This document shows positions 1 to 11,927 of a stretch of 64,000 bases of DNA, in pieces. The notes beneath the pieces are model-generated. The model saw only the letters and a list, made by a program, of their open reading frames with translations, was not told the DNA's origin and did no database searches. Numbering within the stretch: position 1 is the stretch's first letter; every line of letters starts with the position of its first letter. This stretch comes from Telopea speciosissima (taxonomy: Eukaryota; Streptophyta; Magnoliopsida; Proteales; Proteaceae). Location of the stretch: assembly GCF_018873765.1 (NCBI RefSeq), contig NW_025317420.1:61913-125912 (forward strand). Direction: 5' to 3'. Both the position numbers and the translations under genes were made by a program.

Positions 1-3000
1 ATGGCATAACTTCTTCTTCCAAACATCATTTGCTTTGATTCCAATTTTTTTAGAAACTATATTCATAGAGCTAAATTTTATTAGAAGAAACTATTGTTCA
101 ATTCTGCTTCTAGGTGATCTGGAATTCCACTTGAAACCCAAATTTTACTGCTGTTGCACTACTGGTCGATCCGGATCAACCACTTCAATAGACCAGTGCT
201 GCTCTCTTGTGTAAGTTTCACATCCGATGTGTGGGGCCCAGTGTCTCGCACCCCGAATCATCTCCCTGCACCAAATTTGTGGGAATATTGCCCCAGCAAT
301 GTGACCATGTGGGGCCCACTTATAGGCTCAAGTGTTTAGGAATAGGCTAAAAAATGAGTTTTTCTTTCAAACTAACCTAGCCAAACAGACCCTAGTTCTT
401 CTAACCATACATAAACCATCTTAACTCCAAAATTACAACCCTATTCATTTCATCGGAGGCAGAGGAGAGAAAAGAGAAGAGAAAGAAGGAGAAGAAGAAG
501 AGGATAGGAAGAAAGAAAGCTTAGATTACTCCATTTTGCTTGAGATCATGAAGGTAATACCCTAACCCCATGATTTTCCCCTCTCTTGAACTCTTGCTGG
601 TTCTATTTTGCATCTCCTCTGAAGTTTAAACCATAGATTTACCAATCTTTTGGCCTCCATGTTAAATCCTTCATATGTATGAGCTTAGAAACTGAAACCC
701 ATGATTATGCAACCCAATCTCTTGCTATAAATCCTTTTCTTTAAGGTTCCAGAACATAAAACACATCATTATTCAGATGTTAAAATGATATTTTGAATAG
801 TAGTGGCAGCTCATGCTCCCTACATGTGAATCCCACAGTTAGAACCTCAAACCCCCATGTATGCAAGCCCAAAACCTCTCCTTGTTTGCTCTCTTTAATT
901 TCCAGAACTTGAACCTATCATGTATTTTAGTTGCAGCCATGAAATTAGACTTTTTCTCCCATGCATGTTCGATTTTCCCTTAGGACTATGAAATTTGTTA
1001 TAGAAGTAACCTACCAGTACTTCCTGATCTTTAATTCTAGCTTTGGATTTGTAAAACTAAGCCAAAACACTGAAACCATATAAATTTTTGAGCTGTACAG
1101 GTACTGGTCGATTGCCACTGGTACCAATCGACCACTACCAGCAATCTTGCCCAAATGCAAGCTTGGTCAGCCCATGGCCTGTAAAACCTTGTACTAGGCC
1201 TTTTATGTTGAACCCATTAAACCCTTTTCAATTTTTATAGATGCGGTCCTACTGGTCCATTGCCACTGGTCCATTGGATGGACCAGTACAATCGACCACT
1301 ACAGGGATCTTGGACCTGTGTTGCCTCTGACCTACCCCAAGGTCTGGAACACCTTGCTATGGGTCATTTGTGTGATCCATGCTATGAACCATGCCAATCC
1401 AGTCCTGTTATTGTATTTTAAGCTTTGGGTTGATTGCCACTGGTCCATTGGATAGACCAGTCCAATCAACCAGTACCAACCTTGATTGAAAAACCTGACC
1501 TTAACATAGGGAATTGCTTAGAAAAGTACCTAGGGACCCCTTTGGTGTGAGAACATGAACCCTTCCTTGATCTTTGTTGCTGCAGCTCTACTGGTCCATT
1601 GCCATTGGTCCATTGGATGGACCAGTACCAATCGACCACTGCTGCTGTCTTTCCAGATTTGAGTCTGGCCTAGGTTTAAAACTTAAACCAAGGGTACCCC
1701 TGGACTCCATAGACATTTACATAGCTATTAATGTTTGCGTTTGATTTATTTAACCCTAGGCTTTAACAACTTGTCCGTCGATGCGTATCGAAGTGCTTTT
1801 GAGGACCGACAATCCTTCGAGAAAATAGATCTTAGCAAAGGTGAGTGGGTTTTGGGTGACTAGTTGGGTTTGAATATACTATCATTTATTATCATGTTAT
1901 TAGTATCATTATCAAGCATATTGCATACTTACATTATATAAATCTTGATTGATTGATGTGAATGTGATGGTGAAACGTATTCTTTCTTGTATCGAGTGAC
2001 GGTGCCGGGAAGCACCAGTGTTGGAACCCCAGTTATGTTTATATTACCTTCTATTACCTGTCATATTGGTCTGTTTGTGCCATGCCGTGCTGGTACCCGG
2101 GTGATAGATGGAATCAGACGTTGATACACCCGGAATACCTCTCGGGACGATAGGACTTACATGTAGTATATCTGTGGCTAGGATCATTGTTCCCTTATGC
2201 TACGACCCTTACCAACAGGGGTTTAGGTGTTGGGTAACCAGAGCTCTGGATTATGTGGAGTGTGAGAGAGGCCAGTCATGGTAGTAATGATTATCGGGGT
2301 CTGCCACTAGGTGATTTTGGTGGCTTCGACCGGAGTAGGCTCCCTAGTGACAATTGAGGTTTCATTGTGGCGATAAGATAAGTGACCCACAGTGACTCCC
2401 AAGTTGTCACAAGTAGCATACACCATTGACTTAGTTTATGTGCTAGGTGGAAAAATGAATCTAACATGTGCATGCATCATGAACCAATGATAACTATGTG
2501 GTTGTTGTTTGTGCATTCCCCGTTTCTCTCTCACTAGCTCAGTGGAGCTAACCCCCCTTGTGCGCACCATTTTAGATGTTGATGCAGGTGATGGTTATCT
2601 CGTTGGTCTCGAGGTACAGTCCTCAGATTATGATGACATCAGTAATAAGGATCTAGAGGCGGTGACTGAGGAGCAGTGCGATGGATGTTCTTGTGATGAC
2701 TGTGCCTTCGGGGCATACTGATGGTTAGGACTTGGTCCCTTTCTATTTTGTCTTTTGGGGCCTTAAGCCTTGTAATAACATTGTCTGTTTTACTTAAAGT
2801 TTTGTGTAGTTACAATAAGATGGAAACTATTAACGATATTTATCAGTCAGTAGTTTGAACATGATGTAACTTTTATGGTAAACGCTTCCGCTTGTATTTC
2901 CTTATCTTTGGAATATTATATTCCCTATCTTCCGCACTCTGATATTAATGTGTATCAATGTTAGTTAATGACTGTGTATCGGGACACTGCATTTGTGATC

Positions 3001-3220
3001 CTGGTAGCTTATTGGGATGACACGTGTCGTGCTAATTACCCCTGTATTTAATATTATATTCCCTATCTTCCGCACTCTGATATTAATGTGTATCAATGTT
3101 AGTTAATGACTGTGTATCGGGACACTGCATTTGTGATCCTGGTAGCTTATTGGGATGACACGTGTCATCCTAATCACCCCTGTATTTTATTTTATTCCTT
3201 ATTGGGATGGGGGTGTGACA
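1..3220 (+). repeat. 5' LTR of Ty3/gypsy chromovirus (left end outside window)
   Basis: Base 1 aligns with 8823 in the 3' LTR, so about 505 bp of this LTR lie upstream of the window. The right end GTGTGACA at 3220 is followed by a primer-binding site. Compared by eye over about 230 bp (541-770 against the matching part of the 3' LTR) there are about ten differences, so the element is not recent. The TATA-like box here is altered (TACATAAA, 408-415; the 3' LTR has TATATAAA). This copy has a private 138-bp tandem duplication near its end and lacks an ~18-bp piece near 1107 that the 3' LTR keeps. Confidence 0.93.
2915..3190 (+). repeat. 138-bp tandem duplication inside the 5' LTR
   Basis: The unit starting ATTATATTCCCTATC at 2915 begins again at 3053, with a few substitutions. 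The 3' LTR has the segment once (near 11760-11900). The duplication therefore arose after insertion, or by an exchange affecting one LTR only. Confidence 0.9.
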
Positions 3221-3223
3221 GCA

Positions 3224-3235
3224 TGGTATCAGAGC
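3224..3235 (+). other. Primer-binding site (initiator tRNA-Met type)
   Basis: TGGTATCAGAGC lies three bases after the 5' LTR end. This is the common plant retrotransposon site complementary to the 3' end of initiator tRNA-Met, where minus-strand synthesis starts. Confidence 0.9.
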
Positions 3236-3530
3236 ATGATGCTCTGCATCAGTCACAGTCTAGCGGAAGACACTTGATTTACTCTCCACAACTAGGTTCT
3301 AACTTAAAAACTTTAAGAGAATAATTGAAGTGTGTGTAAACCTAGGGAGAAGACTAGCTTGGTGAGAAAGCTGAGAATAGTAGAATATAATAGGAGAACG
3401 GAACATGGTAACAAGAAAATAAACTTCTGTTAGTAACCCCAACTGATACTACAACGACCTCCTACAGAAGCATGTACAATATTTTCGCTGTTTAAAATTT
3501 CCTTGACCATACAAGTGCACAAACTATGGG

Positions 3531-4830
3531 ATGGATCACTTTCCCTGGAGTTATCCAATGCTTAGATGCACTGACGGTCTTCAACCTGGACAGGTATCCA
3601 CTATGGTCAACACCCGTTTAAGCATGAATCGTTTCCCTCCTCGGGAAGATGTTGAAGATGCTTTGGACACGGCCTTATCGGCACCTCTGTCTATCAACAA
3701 TAATGCGGATGTTGCCGCATTATTGGGGAACATGTTATGTGCCATGCAACAAGAGCACCGTGAGGCGCAACAAGAATACCGTAATGCGCAACAGGAACAA
3801 CACGCGTTCATGCAAACCATAACCACTCAACTATAAGACATTGTTAGGGAGAGGTAACAAGTGCCCCTGCAGTGCATGAGCCCCTCCTCCACCAGTCCCC
3901 ATAGCTGGTATTGTACATGGTACTCCCCCTCCTATTCTAGAAGTTCCACAAGCCCCCGCAGTAGCACTGGCTTATACGGATCCCTCTAAGCTTTCAGAGA
4001 AGTTTCAGAAGCATCCCCCTCCTACCTTTGATCGGATGGCTAATGATACTTTACCCCCAGCCCACTGGATCCGGGATCTAGAGAGGATTTTTGATGTGCT
4101 TCAATGCACCGATACTGAAAAGATAAGATGTGCAGTGTTCTAGTTCCGAGGTGAGGCCGATGCTTGGTGGCGCTCCTCCAAGGAAAACTTTTGGGCAACA
4201 TACCCAAATGCAACATGGGCTCAGTTCACCGAAGTATTCCTTACGAACTACTTTCCCCAAAACTTTTGAGATAAGAAGGAAGTAGAGTTCATGAACTTGT
4301 ATCAGGGTTCTAGGTCAGACCACGACTATTAGCAGCTGTTTGAGGAACTATTTTACTTTGCACCTGCACACCAGAAGCCTGATGATGTCAAGGCCAGAAA
4401 GTTTGAGAAAGGTTTGAGGCCCAGTATCAGTACCTTTGTGGTGTTGCATGAGTACCCTACTTATGCACAGGTGGTCTAGGCCACCAAAATTATAGAGAAC
4501 CAGCAAAGAGAGAACTATCGGGCTATACAAGTTGGCAAGAGGCCAATGGGTTCTTCTAATTTCAAGGGATCTAGCAAATTCCAACGGGGGTCTTACTCTA
4601 TTGCATCCCCAACCAGGCACCGCAGGCCTGAGGCAGCCCAAACACCTAAGCCCGCACTGAACCCTCACTATGGAACTCAGACCCTCATATGCTATAATTG
4701 TAAGGAGTCCAGGCATATGATCAGAGATTGCCCACATCCCAAGATGATAGGCCCTCCATCTTCTGCAGTTCCTAAGGCACCCCAAGCTAAGGCAGCCATT
4801 CGCTCTCTTCTCCCTTCCCAAGCCCACAGA
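3531..4830 (+). pseudogene. gypsy gag, decayed
   Basis: Gag is the capsid-like protein that packages element RNA. A reading frame starting MDHFPWSYPM at 3531 stops at 3836; homologous coding then continues with several in-frame stops and resumes in the long frame from 4546. A CCHC zinc knuckle is visible at 4690-4731 (C-x2-C-x4-H-x4-C, CYNCKESRHMIRDC), which fixes this as the gag C-terminus. Stops near 4141, 4267, 4330 and 4480 make it non-functional. An antisense open frame at 4348-4917 is a shadow. Confidence 0.85.
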
Positions 4831-7800
4831 ACTCAAGGGCGTGTGTACTCTGTCACCAATGAGGAAGCCCAGGCTGATCCCAGCGTTATTATAGGTATGA
4901 TTTTTATTTGTTCTCAACCTGCCTATGCATTGTTTGATTCGGGGGTGTCACATTCTTTTATATCCCCTTCTTTTGCTAAGAAAATGCCGATCAACCCAAA
5001 GCAAATGGCCCAAAACCTGGTAGTCAGTACACCAACGGGTAGTAAGGTAGAACTTAGCATGATTTATGATCCTTGCCCTATACGTGTGTGTGACCACATG
5101 CTAGAAGCAAGTTTGATAGTTCTAGACATAAAGGACTCCGACGTTATTTTGGGTATGGATTGGCTATCCACCCATGGGGCCAATCTAATCTGTTCAGAAA
5201 GGAAGATCCTATTCAAACCAGAAGAAGGTGAAGGAGTCGTGTTCAAGGGCATTAGACAGGAGAAGCCCAAGAAGGCCATTATCTCTGCTCTCCAAGTCCA
5301 GAAGTTATTGGATGAGGGTTGTCAGTGTTACCTGGCATCTGTGGTAGACACTGAAGAGAAAGTTAAACCACTAGAGGAGATAAATGTGGTGAAAGGTTTT
5401 CCAGACGTCTTTTCGAAAGACCTGACACGGTTGCCACCGGATCGTGAGATAGAGTTCATGATAGATCTGGTACCTGGCGTAGCCCCAGTGTCTAAAGTCC
5501 CTTACAGAATAGCCCCAACTGAGTTGAAGGAGCTACAGGAACAAATTAAGGACCTGTTGAAGAAAGGCTTCATTAGACCCAGTGTATCACCTTAGGGAGC
5601 ACCTGTGCTGTTTGTGAAGAAGAAGGTCGGTAGTATGAGGATGTGCATAGACTACCATGAGCTCAATAAGTTGACAATCAAGAACCGGGACCCTTTGCCC
5701 AAGATCGATGACTTGTTCAATCAACTACAAGAAGCCAAGGTGTTTTCAAATATTGACCTTCGATCGGGGTATCATCAATTAAAAATCAGAGGTAACGACA
5801 TTAGCAAGACAGCAGTCAGATCTCGCTATGGTCACTACAAATTCTTGGTCATGCCCTTCGGACTGACCAATGCCCTGGCCGCCTTCATGGAGTTAATGAA
5901 CCGGGTATTTTATGATGTCCTAGATAAGTATGTTATCATCTTCATCGATGACATCCTGATCTATTCCAAGAGTGAAGAAGAGCATGCAGACCATCTCCGT
6001 CTGGTATTGCAGCGCTTGAGAGAAAACCAACTGTATGCCAAATTCAGTAAGTGTGAATTTTGGTTGCAGCAAGTGGCATTTTTGGGACACCTTATTTTTG
6101 CCAAGGGAATTGAAGTAGACCCCGACAAGGTGAAGTCGATAGTTGATTGGGAGACTCCCAAGAATGTAGCAGACATTCGTAGTTTCTTTTACTACAGGAG
6201 GTTTATTGAGAATTTCTCTAGAATTTCAGCTCCGATGACTTGACTAACTCAAAAGGGAGTGAAGTTCCAGTGGTCTGACACTTGTGAAAAGAGCTTCCAG
6301 GAGTTGAAGAAGAGATTGGTTTTCGCTCCAATGCTTACCAGTCCTAATGGTATTGGAGGGATGGTGGTATATAGTGATGCATCCAAGATGGGCTTGGGTT
6401 GTGTTCTGATGCAAGATGGGAAAGTAGTCGCCTATGCTTCTCGGCAATTGAAAGAATATGAGAAGAATTACCCAACCCATGATTTGGAACTTGCAGCTGT
6501 TGTTTTAGTTCTAAAGATCTGGAGACATTACCTGTATGGTGAAAAGAGTGAGATCTATAGTGATCACAAGAGCCTCAAGTACTTCTTCACACAGAAGGAA
6601 CTTAACATGAGACAACGGCGGTGGTTGGAGTTGATGAAGGATTATGACTGCACCATCCATTACCACCCAAGTAAGGTAAATGTAGTAGCAGATGCTCTGA
6701 GTCAAAAATCTCAGACCTTATCACTGGCATCGCTGGCTGTTAGCGAAAGGCTTGTTGAGGAAGTAAGGAGGTTGGACTTGGAATTACTGGTAGAGGGTGT
6801 TACCTTATCTTTGGCAGCCTTATCAGTACAGTCAACACTTGTGAAAAGGATCCAATCAGCCCAAGCTTCTGACGAGGAATTTAAAAAGGTCATTGAAGCT
6901 ATTCGGGAGGATGCACAGCGGGATCTAGACTTTACATTGACTAAGGATGGTATCCTCATGTTTAGAGATCAGCTATGTGTTCCTAGCGATGAGCTATTGA
7001 GGAAGGAAGTGTTGTCAGAAGCCCACGACTCTCCTTATTCAATCCATCCAAGCAGCACAAAAATGTATAGGGATTTAAAAGGGCACTACTGGTGGAGTGG
7101 AATGAAAGGGATGTAGCTGAGTTTGTGGCAAGATGTCTCACTTGTCAACAGGTGAAGGCCGACAGGCAGCGACCTCATGGTCTTTTATAGTCCTTGCCCA
7201 TCCCAGAATGGAAATGGGAGCATGTTACTATGGACTTCATCACCAGGTTACCCTGTACACCTAGAGTCGTCGATACCATATGGGTTGTTGTGGATCGATT
7301 GACGAAAATAGCTCACTTCATCCCTATTAAAATTTCCTACAAGATGGATAAGCTGGCCCGCTTATACATTGATAATGTGGTTCGCTTACATTGAGTCCCA
7401 GTAGTATCATCTCTGACCAAGATCCCAGATTTACATCTAAGTTTTGGGGTGGATTCCAGAAGGCTATGGGTACATTGTTGAGTTTAGTACGGCTTTCCAT
7501 CCTCAGACAGACGGACAGTCAGAAAGGACCATACAAAAGTTGGAAGATATGCTCTGAGCCTATGTTATTGACATGCAAGGCAGCTGGGATGAGCACATCT
7601 CACTCATTGAGTTTGCTTATAATAACAGTTACCAAACTACTATTGGTATGGCACCATTTAAAGCTCAGTATGGGAAGAAGTGTCGAACACCTTTGTACTG
7701 GGACGAAGTGGGAGAACGGCATATTCTTGGACCTGAATTGATCCAGGCAACTTGTGAGAAGGTGGACTTGATTCGTGAGCGAATCAAGGCAGCCTAGTCT

Positions 7801-8275
7801 AGACAGAAGGGTTATGCAGATCAGAGGCAAAAGGACCTGGAATTCTCAATCGGTGATAAAGTGTTCCTCAAGGTGTCACCCACCAAGGGGGTGATGCGAT
7901 TCAGCAAGAAGGGCAAGTTGAGTCCAAGGTACATCAAACCTTATGAGATCCTGGCAAGAATCGGGCCAGTGGCTTATTGGTTGGCACTCCCTCCATCCTT
8001 AGAGGGTGTGCATGATGTCTTCCATGTGTCCATGTTGCGGAAGTATGTTCACGATTCAAGTCATGTTCTATCACAAGAACCACCGGAGCTTGCAGCTGAT
8101 ATGTCATACAAAGAGCACCCCAAGAAGATGCTGGACAGCAAGATTGTTCACCTTTGTAATTGACCTATTCACTATGTGAAGGTGAAATGGTGTAACCATC
8201 CTGAGGAGGAGGCATCTTGGGAAGCAGAAGTAGAGATGCGGGTGAAGTACCCTTCCCTGGGTTACTTAGATGGTA
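4831..8275 (+). pseudogene. gypsy pol (protease, RT, RNase H, integrase, chromodomain), decayed
   Basis: Domain order is protease (FDSGVSHSFIS, ~4933), reverse transcriptase ([17 protein letters not shown], catalytic FIDD at 5941-5952), RNase H ([10 protein letters not shown] from ~6370, DALSQ near 6690), integrase (zinc-binding HP near 7050 with CLTCQQ near 7136, then catalytic core to ~7800) and a C-terminal module ending in a chromodomain-like segment (~8100-8275, VKVKWCNHPEEEASWE, continuing past a stop at 8161). Integrase after RNase H plus a chromodomain places it with the chromoviruses, most like the Tekay/Del group. In-frame stops at 5593, 6241, 7114, 7187 and 7795 and shifts near 7394 and 7490 show it is dead. 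Confidence 0.93.
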
Positions 8276-8310
8276 CGTCAAATTTTGAGGGTAAAATTTC
8301 TTGTAAAGTT

Positions 8311-8317
8311 GGGAGAA
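8311..8317 (+). other. Polypurine tract
   Basis: GGGAGAA directly precedes the 3' LTR start (TGTTACA at 8318), the expected priming site for plus-strand DNA synthesis. Confidence 0.8.
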
Positions 8318-8383
8318 TGTTACATCCACACCTGAGATTCTAATGGTTTATCTCTAACCTCATGACGTGTAGATGGTGCTGCC

Positions 8384-8656
8384 ATGTATACTGGTGAGCT
8401 GTTCTCGATGATGGTCAAACCCAGCTACAAGATCATTGACTTTGACACGGGTTTGCCCATCGAGGAGAGGTTTCTCAATCAGGAGTGGGGGAAATTTGTC
8501 GACGGTGACTTCATCGACTATCCTCCCAGTACAAGCCCTAAGAGCGAAGAGTACCGGAGGGAACACCCCGTGTCGTGCCATATCGACACTTCGTCTCTCG
8601 ATGAAGTAAACATCGTTGTGAGGAAACTCTTTGGGGTCACGAAGGACACACCGTGA
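8384..8656 (+). CDS. Small ORF in the LTR U3 region, function unknown
   Basis: A 90-residue open frame starts MYTGELFSMM and ends TKDTP. It is acidic, has no membrane segment and matches no family I recognise. It lies upstream of the LTR TATA box, so it would not be on the normal element transcript from this LTR, but could be read from upstream transcripts. The matching part of the 5' LTR is outside the window, so conservation between the two LTRs cannot be tested. It may be chance or captured host sequence. Confidence 0.3.
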   Translation: MYTGELFSMMVKPSYKIIDFDTGLPIEERFLNQEWGKFVDGDFIDYPPSTSPKSEEYRREHPVSCHIDTSSLDEVNIVVRKLFGVTKDTP

Positions 8657-9234
8657 TAGGCGAGGTGTAAGCTACTGACCCTATTTACTACTTGTTACTA
8701 CCCTCTCGTAATTCTGAAGGTCCGGGCTAGTCTGTGGAGCTTTGACAGAAGGGTCGAAATAAGGACGTAAGCCCGCTGGTCAAATTCTGCTACTCTGGCA
8801 GTTTGATCCTTGTTTAATTAAAATGGCATAGCTTCTTCTTCCAAACATCATTTGCTTTGATTCCAATTTTTTTAGAAACTATATTCATAGAGCTAAATTT
8901 TATTAGAAGAAACCATCATTCAATTCTGCTTCCAGGTGATCTGGAATTCCACTTGAAACCCAAATTTTACTACTGTTGCACTACTGGTCGATCCGGATCA
9001 ACCACTTCGATAGACCAGTGCTGCTCTCTTATGTAAATTTCACACCCGGTGTGTGGGGCCTAGTGTCTCACACCCCGAATCATCTCCCTGCACCTAATTT
9101 GACCCGTGGGAATATTGCCCAAGCAATGTGACCATATGGGGCCCACTTATAGGCTTAAGTGTTTAGGAATAGGCTAAAAAATGAGTTTTTCTTTAAAACT
9201 AACCTAGCCAAACAGACCCTAGGTCTTCTACCCA

Positions 9235-9242
9235 TATATAAA
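9235..9242 (+). promoter_or_regulatory. LTR TATA box
   Basis: TATATAAA is the best core-promoter match in the LTR. A pyrimidine/A-rich segment and a donor-like CAAG/GTAATA at 9381 follow. The 5' LTR equivalent reads TACATAAA (408-415), which may weaken it. Confidence 0.55.
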
Positions 9243-10603
9243 CCATCTTAACTCCAAAATTACAACCCTATTCATTTCGTTGGAGGCAGAGGAGACAAAA
9301 GAGAACAGAAAGAAGGAGAAGAAGAAGAGGATAGGAAGAAAGAGAGCTTAGATTACTCCATTTTGCTTGAGATCATCAAGGTAATACCCTAACCCCATGA
9401 TTTTTCCCTCTCTTGAACTCTTGCTGGTTCTGTTTTGCATCTCTTCTGAAGTTTAAACCATAGATTTACCAATCTTTTGGCCTCCATGTTAAATCCTTCA
9501 TATGTATGAGCTTAAGAACCCAAACCCATGATTATGCAACCCAATCTCTTGCTGTAAATCCTTTTCTTTAAGGTTCCAGAACATGAAACACATCATTATT
9601 CAGATGTTAAAATGATATTTTGAATAGTAGTGGCAGCTCATGCTCCCTACATGTGAATCCCACAGTTAGAACCTCAAACCCCCATGTATGCAAGCCCAAA
9701 ACCTCTCCTTGTTTGCTCTCTTTAATTTCCAGAACTTGAACCTATCATGTATTTTAGTTGCAGCCATGAAATTAGACTTTTTCTCCCATGCATGTTCGAT
9801 TTTCCTTTAGGACTATGAAATTTGTCATAGAAGTAACCTACCTGTACTTCATGATCTTTAATTCTAGCTTTGGATTTGTAAAACTAAGCCAAAACACTGA
9901 AACCATATAAATTTTTGGGCTGTACAGGTACTGGTCGATTGCCACTGGTCCATTGGATGGACCAGTACCAATCGACCACTACCAGCAATCTTGTCCAAAT
10001 GCAAGCTTGGTCAGCCCATGGCCTGTAAAACCTTGTACTAGGCCTTTTATGTTGAACCCATTAAACCCTTTTCAATTTTTACAGATGTGATCCTACAGGT
10101 CCATTGCCACTGGTCCATTGGATGGACCAGTACAATCGACCACTACAGGGATCTTGGACATGTGTTGCCTCTGACCTACCCCAATGTCTAGAACATCTTG
10201 CTATGGGTCATTTGTGTGATCCATGATGTGAACCATGCCCATCTAGTCCTGTTCTTGTATTTTAAGCTTTAGGTTGATTGTCACTGGTCCATTGGATAGA
10301 CCAATCCAATCAACCAGTACCAACCTTGATTGAAAAACTGGACCTTAACATAGGGAATTGCTTAGAACAGTACCTAGGGACCCCTTTGGTGTGAGACCAT
10401 GAACCCTTCATTGATCTTTGTTGCTGTAGCCCTACTGGTCCATTGCCACTGGTCCATTGGATGGACTAGTACCAATCGACCACTGTTGTTGTCTTTCCAG
10501 ATTTGAGTCTGGCCTTTGTTTAAAACTTAAACCAGGGGTACCCCTGGACTCCATAGCCATTTACATAGCTATTAATGTTTACGTTTGATTTATTTAACCC
10601 TAG

Positions 10604-11566
10604 GCTTTAACAACTTGTCCGCCGACGCGTATCAGAGTGCTTTTGAGGATCGACAGTCCTTCAAGCAAATAGATCTTAGCAAAGGTGAGTGGGTTTTGGG
10701 TGATTGGTTGGGTTTGAATATACTATCATTTATTATCATGTTACTAGTATCATTATCAAGCATATTGCATACTTGCATTATATAAATCTTGATTGATTGA
10801 TGTGAATGTGATGGTGAAACGTATTCTTTCTTGTATCGGGTGACTGTGCCGGGAAGCACCGGTGCTGGAACCCTAGTTATGTTTATATTACCTTCTATTG
10901 CCTATCATATTGGTCTGTTTGCGCCATGTCGTGCTGGTACCTGGGTGATAGATGGAATGGGACATTGATGCACCCGGAATACTTCTTGGGACTATAGGAC
11001 TTATATGTAGTATATCTGTGGTTAGGATCTTTGTTCCCTTATGCTACGACCCTTACCAACAGGGGTTTAGGTGTTGGGTAACCAGAGCTCTGGATTCTAT
11101 GGAGCGTGAGAGAGGCCAGTCATGATAGTAATGGTTACCAGGGTCTGCCACTAGGTGGTTTTGATGGCTTCGACCGGAGTAGGCCCCCTAGTGACAATTG
11201 AGGTTTCATTGTGACAATAAGATAAGTGACCCACAGTGACTCCCGAGTTGTCACAAGTAACATACACCATTGACTTAGTTAATGTGCTAGGTGGAAAAAT
11301 GAATCTAACATGTGCATACATCATGAACCAATGATAACTATGTGGTTGTTGTTTGTGCATTCCCTTTTTCTCTCTCACTAGCTCGGTGAAGCTAACCCCC
11401 CCTTGTGCGCACCATTTTAGATGTTGATGCAGGTGATGGTTATCTTGCTGGTCTCGAGGTACAGTCCTCAGATTATGATGACATTGGTAATGAGGATCTA
11501 GAGGCGGTGACTGAGGAGCACTGCGATGGATGTCCTTGTGATGACTGTGCCTTCGGGGCATACTGA
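10604..11566 (+). other. Putative two-exon reading frame within the 3' LTR (U5)
   Basis: Acceptor-like CCCTAG precedes 10604. An open frame (FNNLSADAYQSAFEDRQSF...) runs to donor AAAG/GTGAGT at 10684/10685. The next acceptor ATTTTAG is at 11420, and the frame continues in phase from 11421 to TGA at 11564-11566, ending CDGCPCDDCAFGAY. The same arrangement is open in the 5' LTR (1760-1840 and 2576-2721). The joined peptide is acidic and ends in a CxxCxCxxC-like cluster. No convincing start codon exists: the exon before (ending ~9380) has a stop in that frame. Splice sites are seen; coding is inference. Confidence 0.35.
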
Positions 11567-11927
11567 TGGTTGGGACTTGGTCCCTTTCTATTTTGTCTTT
11601 TGGGGCCTTGAGCCTTATAATAACATTGTCTGTCTTACTTAAAGTTTTGTGTAGTTACAATAAGATGGAAACTATTAACTATATTTATCACTTAGTAGTT
11701 TGAACATGATGTCACTTTTATGGTAAACGCTTCCGCTTGTATTTTCTTATCTTTGGAATATTATATTCCCTATCTTCCGCACTCTGATATTAATGTGTAT
11801 CAATGTTAGTTAATGACTGTGTATCGGGACACTGCATTCGTGATCCTGGTAGCTTATTGGGATGACACATGTCGTCCTAGTCACCCCTTTATTGTATTTT
11901 ATTTCTTATTGGGATGGGGGCGTGACA

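Larger units (their letters stand above)
8318..11927 (+). repeat. 3' LTR of the gypsy chromovirus, 3610 bp
   Basis: It starts TGTTAC and ends GTGACA, an imperfect terminal inverted repeat with TG...CA ends, and is preceded by the polypurine tract. A TATATAAA box sits at 9235-9242, so U3 is about 0.95 kb and R-U5 about 2.65 kb, which is unusually long. Consensus splice sites occur at 9381 (donor), 10603 (acceptor), 10685 (donor) and 11420 (acceptor). Several copies of an inverted TGGTCC/GGACCA motif occur between about 9930 and 10490. Confidence 0.94.

Noticed and set aside
4348..4917. 189-residue antisense open frame
   Set aside because: It is antisense to gypsy gag/pol, which has the zinc knuckle and family motifs on the plus strand.
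11151..11561. 136-residue minus-strand frame in the 3' LTR
   Set aside because: The 5' LTR copy does not keep it open over the same length and it overlaps the plus-strand frame with splice signals.
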